Part shown: positions 1 to 6,039 of the stretch, one piece after another | How the letters are laid out: the number at the start of each line of letters is the position of its first letter | How positions within the stretch are numbered: the first letter of the stretch is position 1 | Assembly (NCBI GenBank): GCA_031273985.1 | Contig: JAISQV010000290.1 | Span: forward strand, 1-7,636 | Length of the DNA: 7,636 nt | From: Spirochaetaceae bacterium | GTDB taxonomy: Bacteria > Spirochaetota > Spirochaetia > Treponematales > Breznakiellaceae | Reading direction: 5' to 3' | Translations under genes and position numbers: made by a program | The notes under the pieces: model-generated | Database searches by the model: none | Seen by the model: the letters and a program-made list of their open reading frames with translations, nothing else | Told to the model about the DNA's origin: nothing

Positions 1-1524
1 AGAATCCTCTCCGGGGAGACGGAGCATGACGGGGGCGAAATAAGCGTAAGTTCCGGGGAGCGGGTCGCCATGCTGAGGCAGGATCACTTTGCCTTTGACG
101 GGTTTCAGGTGCTGGAAACGGTCGTCATGGGCTACCCGAAACTCTACGCGGTACGCCGGGAGCGGGAAGAGATCTACGCAAAGGAAGACTTTACCGAGGA
201 AGACGGGATGCGGGCCAGCGAGCTGGAGGCGGATTTTGCCGCCCTGGGCGGCTGGGAGGCGGAGGCCCAGGCGGGGCAGCTCCTTTCGGGGCTGGGCCTT
301 GGGGAGGAGGACCACGAAAAGCCCATGTCCGCCCTGGAGGAATCGAAAAAGGTACGGGTGCTCCTGGCCCAGGCGATCTTCGGCAGCCCGGACATTCTGC
401 TTCTGGACGAGCCCACCAACGGCCTGGACCTTGAGTCCATAGCCTGGCTTGAGGAATTTCTCATAGGGTTTCCCAATACGGTGATCGTCGTGTCCCATGA
501 CCGGCACTTCCTCAACGCCGTGTGCACCCATGTCTGCGACATAGACTTCGGCAGGATCACGCTCTATTCGGGGAACTATGATTTTTGGTACCAGATGAGC
601 CAGATGCTCCAGCGGCAATCCAGGGAGCTGCAGAAAAAGAACGAGGAGAAGGCCAGGGAGCTGCGGGAATTTATCCAGCGGTTCTCCAGCAATGCCTCAA
701 AGAGCCGTCAGGCGACAAGCCGGAAGAAGGTGCTGGAAAAGCTGGACCTGGACAATGTGTCCGTTACAAGCCGTAAATTCCCCTATGTGGGATTCAAGCC
801 GGACCGGGAGATAGGAAACAATGTGCTCCGGGTAGAAAAGCTGTGCTGCTCCTTCGAAGGGACGGAGGTCCTGCGCGGCTTTTCCCTCATGGTAAACCGG
901 AACGACAAAATAGCTTTTGTGGGGCTGGAACACGCGGCAAAGACGGCGTTTTTTGATGTTATCGCGGGGGAGGCGAAGGCGGACTCCGGGGATTACTACT
1001 GGGGGCAGACCACGTCCTTCTCCTATTTCCCCAAGGAAAACAGCAGATTCTTCGACTCCGCCCTGTCCATCACCGAGTGGCTAAAACAGTATTCGCCGGA
1101 TCAGGACGAGACCTATGTGCGGAGCTTTTTGGGGCGTATGCTGTTTTCCGGCGATGAGGCCCTGAAGCCGGTGAATGTGCTTTCCGGCGGGGAGCGGGTG
1201 CGCTGCCTTCTGGCAAAGATGATGCTTTCCGGCGCGAATATTCTGATTCTGGACGAGCCGACGAACCACCTGGACCTGGAGTCCATCACGGCGCTCAACG
1301 ACGGGCTCATCGCCTTTCCCGGCGTGATACTCTTCAATTCCCACGATCAGCAGTTTGTTAATTCCGTAGCGAACCGCATCATAGAGATTCTGCCGCCGGG
1401 CCCGGGGGCCGCTTACATAGACCGGGTGATGCCCTTTGAGGATTACCTGAAAGACGAGTCCGTGCGGGCCCTGCGGGCCGAAGCCTACCACCACGCGGAA
1501 CGAGCCGAGCGGCTGCAGATATAG
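1..1524 (+). CDS. ybiT: ABC-F family ATPase, YbiT-type, 5'-truncated by the window edge
   Basis: Soluble ABC-F protein with two ATPase domains. The family binds the ribosome E site and acts on translation rather than transport. The frame is open from base 1, so the first Walker A and the start lie outside; the ATG at 70 is internal. Visible in order: first Q-loop (LRQDHFAF, about 76-99), first Walker B LLLDEPTN (about 397-420), first switch SHDRHF, a charged linker with SNASKSRQATSR (about 688-723) typical of the P-site-tRNA-contacting linker, then a second domain with LSGGER (1180-1197), LILDEPTNHLD and SHDQQF. Similarity to E. coli YbiT is recognisable along the whole length. Oddities: the second P-loop is degenerate (GLEHAAKT, 922-945), its Q-loop glutamine is missing (YFPKEN), and the first-domain signature is MSALEESKKVR instead of LSGGE. 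I recall similar forms in Firmicutes-type YbiT relatives, so they are probably subgroup traits. There is no transmembrane segment. It converges on the hydrolase gene. Family call is firm; the exact cellular role is not known. Confidence 0.93.
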   Translation, partial: RILSGETEHDGGEISVSSGERVAMLRQDHFAFDGFQVLETVVMGYPKLYAVRREREEIYAKEDFTEEDGMRASELEADFAALGGWEAEAQAGQLLSGLGLGEEDHEKPMSALEESKKVRVLLAQAIFGSPDILLLDEPTNGLDLESIAWLEEFLIGFPNTVIVVSHDRHFLNAVCTHVCDIDFGRITLYSGNYDFWYQMSQMLQRQSRELQKKNEEKARELREFIQRFSSNASKSRQATSRKKVLEKLDLDNVSVTSRKFPYVGFKPDREIGNNVLRVEKLCCSFEGTEVLRGFSLMVNRNDKIAFVGLEHAAKTAFFDVIAGEAKADSGDYYWGQTTSFSYFPKENSRFFDSALSITEWLKQYSPDQDETYVRSFLGRMLFSGDEALKPVNVLSGGERVRCLLAKMMLSGANILILDEPTNHLDLESITALNDGLIAFPGVILFNSHDQQFVNSVANRIIEILPPGPGAAYIDRVMPFEDYLKDESVRALRAEAYHHAERAERLQI

Positions 1525-1560
1525 CCAGCCTTCGTGGTTAATATTCTTCATCTTGTTCAC

Positions 1561-1588
1561 CGTCTAATTGCAGGCTTTGTATTAGACG
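1561..1588. terminator. Possible weak bidirectional stem-loop between convergent genes
   Basis: A perfect 8-bp inverted repeat (CGTCTAAT at 1561-1568, ATTAGACG at 1581-1588) with a 12-nt loop lies 36 bp after the ABC-F stop. It includes the TAA stop of the opposing hydrolase gene (1584-1582). The position suits a shared terminator for convergent genes, but the stem is AT-rich and no T-tract follows on either strand, so intrinsic termination would be weak. It may be chance. Confidence 0.3.
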
Positions 1589-2463
1589 CTGCGCCAGAGC
1601 AGCATGTTTTCCCGGAATTCCACGTCGAGTTTTCCCGAATCCCGGAGCCAGGCCAGGTAGGATTTGACGGTGCTTCCCGTCAGTACGTACTGCTCGAAAT
1701 TCATGGTGAGGCCGTAGCATGAAAACAGTTCTTTCAGTATCGTCTCAAAGCTGAGCCCTTCCCCCGCGCAAAGCGTGCAAATTTTCTCCGCAATGGAGAG
1801 CACTGTTTCCCGGTTTGCCCTGATGAGCGGCGAAAGGTCCTTTGTGGCCTCCGCGTGGGCGGGGACGTAGAGGTCCGCATCAAGCCCTTCCAGGAGCGAA
1901 AGTGTTTTAAGGTACGCATCCACATCGTAGATGAAGGTGATCCGGTACTTTTCCAGCGTGGAAAGGGACGAAACGCAGTCCCCCAAAAAAACCGTGTTTC
2001 CGGGGGAGCGAATCCCTATCATCTGAAAAAAGTGTCCCGGCAGTTCTATCACGCCCAGGTCTTTGGGAAAATCCGGGCTGGAAATATCCTGCGCGTCACT
2101 TTCTTCGGCCAAAAGAAATTTATGCCGCAGGTCCCGGGGCGGATAACCGCCGTAGAGAAAGGCCGGCTCCAGGATGGGGTGCCGGGTCAGCGCCGCTTCG
2201 ATGCCTGCGGCAAAGATCGGGCAGTGAGTCTGGTTCTGGAGGTAGCGGTTGCCGCCTATGTGATCCGCGTTGGAGTGGGTGTTGATGATGGCCTTGAGAC
2301 GCCAGCCCTGTTTGTCCAGAATCTGCCGTATACGCCGGCCCGCCTCTTTGTCGCTCCCCGAATCGATGAGGCAGACTTCGTTATCCGCCGCCAGAATAAG
2401 GCCGGCCTTGGCGGGGGACTGAATATACCAGCACTGCGGCCCCGCGGGAACAAGTTCGTACAT
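1582..2463 (-). CDS. MBL-fold metallo-hydrolase with altered HxHxDH motif
   Basis: Cytosolic metallo-beta-lactamase-fold protein of 293 residues; no signal peptide or membrane segment. The likely metal-site residues are H63, D67 and H68 in NTHSNADHIGG, H144 in LPGHFFQMIG, D162 in FLGDCVSS and H203 in VPAHAEA. The second histidine of the classic HxHxDH is asparagine (N65). An early LIDSGSD (32-38) fits the conserved strand-end aspartate of the fold. The C-terminal 80 or so residues are helical and resemble the winged-helix-like tail of glyoxalase-II/LACTB2-type members. The substrate cannot be inferred. The start is the ATG at 2463, which begins where similarity to the fold begins; the open frame continues to 2613 but that stretch is made of hairpin repeats. 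Another ATG at 2481 lacks a good ribosome site. A promoter ends 6 bp before the chosen ATG. Transcribed divergently from the RACo-like gene. Confidence 0.87.
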   Translation of the reverse strand: MYELVPAGPQCWYIQSPAKAGLILAADNEVCLIDSGSDKEAGRRIRQILDKQGWRLKAIINTHSNADHIGGNRYLQNQTHCPIFAAGIEAALTRHPILEPAFLYGGYPPRDLRHKFLLAEESDAQDISSPDFPKDLGVIELPGHFFQMIGIRSPGNTVFLGDCVSSLSTLEKYRITFIYDVDAYLKTLSLLEGLDADLYVPAHAEATKDLSPLIRANRETVLSIAEKICTLCAGEGLSFETILKELFSCYGLTMNFEQYVLTGSTVKSYLAWLRDSGKLDVEFRENMLLWRSV

Positions 2464-2469
2464 GGCCCC

Positions 2470-2498
2470 CTTATACCCCATTGCGGCGTCTCTGTCAT
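2470..2498 (-). promoter_or_regulatory. Probable sigma70-type promoter of the MBL hydrolase, leaderless geometry
   Basis: On the minus strand, ATGACA (2498-2493; 5 of 6 to TTGACA) is followed by a 17-nt spacer and TATAAG (2475-2470; 5 of 6 to TATAAT). Six bases later comes the ATG at 2463, so the predicted transcript starts at or next to the start codon. The overlapping AAGGGGG (2472-2466) could be read instead as a Shine-Dalgarno-like stretch if transcription begins further upstream. Confidence 0.55.
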
Positions 2499-2507
2499 GC
2501 CCCTGGA

Positions 2508-2643
2508 CGCATCCCCCGCATGAGCGGGTTCTTCCGCGCAAGGGATAGGAGGGGTGCCCGAAGGGCAGACCCGGTGTGAAACACCGGGGCCGGAGCGAAG
2601 CGGAGCCCCGCATAGCCCGGTCCCCGCCCGTGGCGGGGATGCG
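2508..2643. repeat. Intergenic hairpin mosaic 1 (between divergent promoters)
   Basis: A run of short inverted repeats: CCCGC/GCGGG with a 4-nt loop (within 2512-2533), TGCCC-GAA-GGGCA (2555-2567), CCCGGTGT-GAA-ACACCGGG (2570-2588, 8 bp perfect), GGGGC/GCCCC (2586-2609) and TCCCCGCC-CGT-GGCGGGGA (2621-2639, 8 bp perfect). The ends are themselves an imperfect inverted repeat, CGCATCCCCC at 2508-2517 against GGGGATGCG at 2635-2643, with one extra C in the left arm. The block lies between the two divergent promoters and touches neither. It shares words with the cluster after the response-regulator gene. No coding content is credible: open frames through it lack family similarity. The function is unknown; a REP/MITE-like non-autonomous element is one possibility. 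Confidence 0.75.
2512..2533 (+). repeat. 22-bp hairpin-plus-T-tail repeat, copy A
   Basis: Contains CCCCCGCATGAGCGGG followed by TTCTT. It matches 21 of 22 positions of the copy at 7446-7467. A 5-bp GC stem with a 4-nt loop and a T-rich tail makes it look like a miniature intrinsic terminator. Here it does not follow a plus-strand gene. Confidence 0.75.
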
Positions 2644-2700
2644 CCCATCTTCCTTCTACTACTTTCTCTCTGCTCTCTGCGCGAAACAGGGAATTTTTGC

Positions 2701-2730
2701 TTGACTTTTTCATTCCCCGCCCGATAGAAT
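2701..2730 (+). promoter_or_regulatory. sigma70-type promoter of the RACo-like gene
   Basis: TTGACT (2701-2706; 5 of 6 to TTGACA), an 18-nt spacer and TAGAAT (2725-2730; 5 of 6 to TATAAT), with an AT-rich stretch just upstream. The predicted start near 2737 gives a leader of about 68 nt before the ATG at 2805. This contrasts with the leaderless geometry at the other two promoters in the window. Confidence 0.65.
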
Positions 2731-2792
2731 ACCCCTACGCTTCGCCGGCGGTCAGGGTGTGCACGGGGGCTGCGGCGGCGCTTCAGGTCAGG

Positions 2793-2799
2793 AAGGAGG
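2793..2799 (+). promoter_or_regulatory. Strong Shine-Dalgarno site that fixes the RACo-like start
   Basis: AAGGAGG lies 5 nt before the ATG at 2805. This decides against the longer open frame from the TTG at 2697, which would run through the promoter. Confidence 0.85.
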
Positions 2800-2804
2800 T
2801 TGTG

Positions 2805-4598
2805 ATGAGCGACAATGTTGCTATTACCGTACTGATGGAAGAAGGCGGGGAGAGAATCATTTCCGGGGAGGGAACCCTGCTCGATCTGCTCGGAGCCGCC
2901 GGCGTCTATGTGTCCGCCCCCTGCGGAGGCCGGGGCAAGTGCGGCAAGTGCAAGGTTAGGGTAACTTCAGGAAACCTCGCCGTTACCGACGCGGATCGCG
3001 ATCACTTCTCCCAGGAAGACCTGGACGCAGGCTACAGGCTTTCCTGCTGCGCCCATGCAACGGAGGCTGTTACCATACAGGTGCCGAAAAGTGAGAAAAA
3101 CTTTCAGGCTGTGGCGGGTTTTGACACGTCAAGCCTGGTAGTGAACAATCTCGTGGAAGAAGAGTACCTTCCCCAAAAGCAGGCCCTTCCCTTTGCCCGC
3201 CAGCTTGCCGGGGACAGGCCCGGCGCGGTGAGTCTCCGGGAACTGGAAGAAGCCGCCCGGCTTGCGGATATACTGGGCGCCGCCGCCCCGGATGCCGGGG
3301 AAGGGGCGCCCCGGACGGAAAACTACGCCCCCGTAACCGTATACCGGGACCGGGGCTGCATAGCAGCGGTACTGCCCTCCGGCGAAAAACCCCATGCCAT
3401 AGCCATAGACATAGGTACTACCACTATCGCCATGGTTCTCGTGGATCTGAAATCGGGCGATATACTCCAGCGGGTATCGGTGGTGAACAAACAGCGCGAA
3501 CTTGGCGCCGATGTCATCTCCCGTATGCAGCGGGCCCGGGCCGGGGACCTGCCCCGCCTCTCTTCCAGCGTAAGACGGCAAATCTCCGAAGGCGCCGAGG
3601 CCCTCTGCCGCGAACAGGGACTCAACCCCCGGCAGGTGGTGCGCTTCGCCATAGCGGCCAACACCACTATGCTCCACCTGCTCCTGGGCCTCTCCCCCGC
3701 GACTCTGGGTTTTTCCCCTTTTACGCCCGTAACGCTGGACTATGTTACCTGCAGCTACCAGGAACTTTTCGAGGGCGGCTTCAACTGCCCCGTAACGGTG
3801 CTCCCCGGCATATCCACCTACGTGGGCGCCGACATCACGTCGGGCCTTCTCTTTACCGGCCTCTATGATGCGAAAAGGCCGGAATTTTTCATGGACATAG
3901 GCACCAACGGCGAAATGGCCCTGGTAACGCCGGGACAGATTCTCGCCACCGCCACCGCCGCGGGCCCGGCCTTTGAGGGCGGCAACATACTCTGGGGCAC
4001 GGGCAGCGTTCCCGGCGCCATCTCCCAGGCAAAATACCGGGACGGCAAGTTTGAAATAAAAACCATAGGCGACAGCGATCCTGTCGGTATCTGCGGTTCG
4101 GCGGTGGTGGACATCGTGTACGAGGGTATACAGAACGATCTTATTCTGTCATCGGGTTCCTTCAACAAGGAGCGCGGCGTCACGGAACTCTTTCTCGCCA
4201 AGACCCCCGACGGCCAGGATATTAAATTCATTCAGAAGGATGTGCGCGAGCTTCAACTCGCAAAAAGCGCAATCCGCTCCGGCATAGAAGCCCTGCTCCA
4301 CTACGCCGGTGTAAGCTACGACGCCATCGGCACCCTCTACATAGCCGGCGGTTTCGGCTACAATCTCAACTTTGCGAGCGGCGCGGGTATAGGGCTTATC
4401 CCCCAGGAACTCAAGGAAAAAGTCCGACTCATCGGCAACAGCGCCCTGGGCGGGGCCGTCAACTTCCTCCTCGACCGGGACAGCCGGGACAAACTCGACC
4501 GCGTGGTGGCCATCTCCACCGAGTACAGCCTCCCCGAGGACCGCTACTTCAACGACATCTTTGTGGAGAACATCGAATTCGAGGAGGCGGAAGCCTGA
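2805..4598 (+). CDS. 2Fe-2S ferredoxin/ASKHA-domain protein, RACo-like corrinoid-protein reductive activator family (DUF4445)
   Basis: Predicted cytosolic protein of 597 residues. In the family's characterised member, RACo of Carboxydothermus, the protein uses ATP to drive re-reduction of the inactive Co(II) form of the corrinoid iron-sulfur protein of the acetyl-CoA pathway. The N-terminal plant-type ferredoxin domain (about 1-90) has C40-x5-C46-x2-C49 and C81 as 2Fe-2S ligands; C82 is adjacent. A linker (about 90-195), Ala/Gly-rich in part, leads to the ASKHA-type ATPase region with D202-IGTTT as phosphate-1 loop, ELGADVISRM, ANTTMLHLLLG, D364-IGTNGE as second phosphate loop and AGGFG (514-518) near the C-terminus. 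Length is close to the family norm (about 600-640). It has its own promoter and a strong ribosome site. No corrinoid protein, methyltransferase or acs gene is in view, so the partner is unknown. Other members are widespread and uncharacterised, so family membership is firm but the exact role is inferred. Confidence 0.92.
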   Translation: MSDNVAITVLMEEGGERIISGEGTLLDLLGAAGVYVSAPCGGRGKCGKCKVRVTSGNLAVTDADRDHFSQEDLDAGYRLSCCAHATEAVTIQVPKSEKNFQAVAGFDTSSLVVNNLVEEEYLPQKQALPFARQLAGDRPGAVSLRELEEAARLADILGAAAPDAGEGAPRTENYAPVTVYRDRGCIAAVLPSGEKPHAIAIDIGTTTIAMVLVDLKSGDILQRVSVVNKQRELGADVISRMQRARAGDLPRLSSSVRRQISEGAEALCREQGLNPRQVVRFAIAANTTMLHLLLGLSPATLGFSPFTPVTLDYVTCSYQELFEGGFNCPVTVLPGISTYVGADITSGLLFTGLYDAKRPEFFMDIGTNGEMALVTPGQILATATAAGPAFEGGNILWGTGSVPGAISQAKYRDGKFEIKTIGDSDPVGICGSAVVDIVYEGIQNDLILSSGSFNKERGVTELFLAKTPDGQDIKFIQKDVRELQLAKSAIRSGIEALLHYAGVSYDAIGTLYIAGGFGYNLNFASGAGIGLIPQELKEKVRLIGNSALGGAVNFLLDRDSRDKLDRVVAISTEYSLPEDRYFNDIFVENIEFEEAEA

Positions 4599-4602
4599 GC
4601 GG

Positions 4603-4740
4603 GAAAGCCTGCGGCTTTCAGCTTGGGAGTTTGCGCCGGAGGCGCAAACTCCGGGGAGAGAAGCACGGGGCGTTGCGGGGTGCCCCCGCTGTGGGGGTAG
4701 CCCGGCACCTTGGGCCGGGCGTAGGGGGCGGCTGCCCCCT
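4603..4740. repeat. Intergenic hairpin mosaic 2 (between RACo-like gene and kinase)
   Basis: Five or more stem-loops follow one another just after the RACo-like stop: GAAAGCC-TGC-GGCTTTC (4603-4619), GGAGTTTGCGCC-GGA-GGCGCAAACTCC (4626-4652, 12 bp perfect with a 3-nt loop), CCCCC/GGGGG within 4680-4701, GCCCGGC/GCCGGGC (4700-4720, 7-nt loop) and AGGGGGC-GGCT-GCCCCCT (4723-4740). None is followed by a T-tract, so they are not classic intrinsic terminators, although the first two could protect or end the upstream transcript. Several words recur in inverted orientation in the cluster at 7441-7592. The open frame that could extend the kinase through here has no family similarity. Confidence 0.78.
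4680..4701 (-). repeat. GC-rich inverted-repeat word, copy A
   Basis: Read on the minus strand it is GCTACCCCCA, two variable bases, GCGGGGG and CAC. The plus-strand sequence at 7519-7542 has the same order of words with two extra bases (AG) before CAC. The two copies are therefore in opposite orientation. Confidence 0.65.
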
Positions 4741-4753
4741 CCTGACTTATCCC

Positions 4754-4782
4754 TTATCCCTTCCGCAGCTTTGCGCTACAAT
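4754..4782 (+). promoter_or_regulatory. Probable promoter of the kinase-regulator operon, leaderless geometry
   Basis: TACAAT (4777-4782; 5 of 6 to TATAAT) ends 6 bp before the ATG at 4789, so transcription should start at or beside the A of the start codon. The -35 is poor: TTATCC (4754-4759) at a 17-nt spacing. It overlaps a tandem 7-bp direct repeat CTTATCC (4746-4752 and 4753-4759), which could be an activator site. There is no Shine-Dalgarno sequence before the ATG, as expected for a leaderless mRNA. Confidence 0.5.
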
Positions 4783-4788
4783 GCCGGT

Positions 4789-6039
4789 ATGCGGGACTTT
4801 TTCAAGCGGGCCCTTAAAAAACTGGCCAAGCTCACCGCGGAGCAGGTCAAGGAACTCCTCGTCGCGGCGGCGGAGGAAATAGACCGCCTGGAGACGGTGC
4901 TGGATTCGATTAACGAGGGCATTCTGGTCTGCGATGCGAATCACAATCTGCTCAGGGCAAACAAATTCGCGGAACGCTACCTTCCCAATTCCCACTACGA
5001 GCAGGAAAACCTGCCCATCTGGAACCTGGTCGGCGATGACCGGGTCCGGGCCTTTCTGGAGGGCACCCTCTGCTCCGGGGACAAGGCGGAGGGCCGGGAG
5101 TTCGATGTTGAGATGAAGGGGAAGCCCCGGCTCCTCTCCATTTCCGTGCTCCCCCTGGTGCGGGACCGCCAGGTTTCAGGCTCCCTCATCTATGTCGAGG
5201 ACATCACCGAAAAGCGGGGCCGGGAAGCCCAGCTCCGGCGGGCGGAAAACCTGGCGAGCCTTACCACCCTGGCCGCCGGCGTGGCCCACGAGATCAAGAA
5301 TCCCCTGGGCAGCCTCTCCATCCACGTGCAGCTCATGCAGCGGGCCCTTGCCGGCTTAGGGGACTCCCCGGACGCCGGGGGCGCGGCGGAGGCCGGGAAG
5401 GATTCCGGGGGGGCCTGGCTGGCGGAACTCGAACGCTATATAGCCATCGTAAACGAGGAAATTGACCGGCTCAATCATATCGTGGTAGATTTCCTGTTCG
5501 CCGTAAGGCCCATGGACCTGGAACTCCGGGAGGGGGACATCAATTCCATCATCACCGATCTGGTAGAATTTGTGCGCTATGAACTTGAAGAAGCGCACAT
5601 TTCCTGCGCGGTGGATCTAAAAAAGGATATTCCCCTGGTCGATCTGGACGAGCGCTACATGAAACAGGCCCTCCTCAACCTCATAAAAAACGCCATTGCC
5701 GCCATGCCCGAGGGAGGAAAGCTTTCCATAAGCACCGGATACACGGACAGTGATATTGTCGTTACCGTCGCCGACTCCGGTATCGGGATCAGCGAAAGCA
5801 ACCTGCCCAAAATTTTCGAGCCCTACTTTACCACCCGCGAAACGGGGAGCGGCCTCGGCCTTACCCTGGTCTTCAAGATCATCCGGGAACACCGGGGCGA
5901 GGTGAGCGTCAAGTCCCGGGAGGGGGAAGGGGCCTCCTTCATCATCACCCTGCCCATACCCCAGAAGGAGACCCGGCTCCTCGGCTTTGACGACTCCCTC
6001 CCCGCCGTGGCGGCAAAACCCGCCGGAGGCGCATCGTGA
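4789..6039 (+). CDS. Soluble PAS-domain sensor histidine kinase, NtrB/AtoS-like
   Basis: Protein of 416 residues that autophosphorylates on histidine and passes the phosphate to the regulator encoded next. There is no signal peptide or membrane segment, so it senses a cytosolic signal. Domains: a basic then acidic helical N-terminus (1-37), a PAS-like domain (about 38-142, ending IYVEDITEK), the dimerisation/phosphoacceptor domain with H167 in AAGVAHEIKNPL, and the HATPase domain with N301 in NLIKNAIAAM, DSGIGI (329-334), FEPYFTT and GSGLGL (353-358). All catalytic motifs are intact. Odd point: a Gly/Ala/Asp-rich insertion (about 189-208) separates the two helices of the phosphoacceptor domain. 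The ATG at 4789 is chosen because the PAS-kinase architecture starts just after it and the -10 box sits 6 bp upstream; the longer frame from 4561 crosses hairpin repeats. The stop overlaps the regulator start by 4 bp. T. pallidum has a comparable AtoS/AtoC-annotated pair (TP0520/TP0519, from memory). The signal is unknown. Confidence 0.92.
   Translation: MRDFFKRALKKLAKLTAEQVKELLVAAAEEIDRLETVLDSINEGILVCDANHNLLRANKFAERYLPNSHYEQENLPIWNLVGDDRVRAFLEGTLCSGDKAEGREFDVEMKGKPRLLSISVLPLVRDRQVSGSLIYVEDITEKRGREAQLRRAENLASLTTLAAGVAHEIKNPLGSLSIHVQLMQRALAGLGDSPDAGGAAEAGKDSGGAWLAELERYIAIVNEEIDRLNHIVVDFLFAVRPMDLELREGDINSIITDLVEFVRYELEEAHISCAVDLKKDIPLVDLDERYMKQALLNLIKNAIAAMPEGGKLSISTGYTDSDIVVTVADSGIGISESNLPKIFEPYFTTRETGSGLGLTLVFKIIREHRGEVSVKSREGEGASFIITLPIPQKETRLLGFDDSLPAVAAKPAGGAS

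Noticed and set aside
1855..2523. 222-residue plus-strand open frame opposite the hydrolase
   Set aside because: It is the complement of a gene with clear metal-binding motifs and has no recognisable domain or ribosome site.
2464..2613. 50-residue N-terminal extension of the hydrolase
   Set aside because: It is translated hairpin repeat and promoter sequence; MBL-fold similarity starts at the ATG at 2463.
2508..2643. Possible CRISPR array or tRNA in the hairpin cluster
   Set aside because: The repeats are not evenly spaced and differ from each other; no cloverleaf or acceptor/anticodon arrangement is seen.
2697..2804. Upstream TTG start adding 36 residues to the RACo-like protein
   Set aside because: It would overlap the promoter, and the ATG at 2805 has an ideal AAGGAGG site and matches the family start.
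4561..4788. 76-residue N-terminal extension of the kinase, overlapping the RACo-like gene
   Set aside because: It crosses the hairpin cluster and the probable -10 box and has no family similarity.
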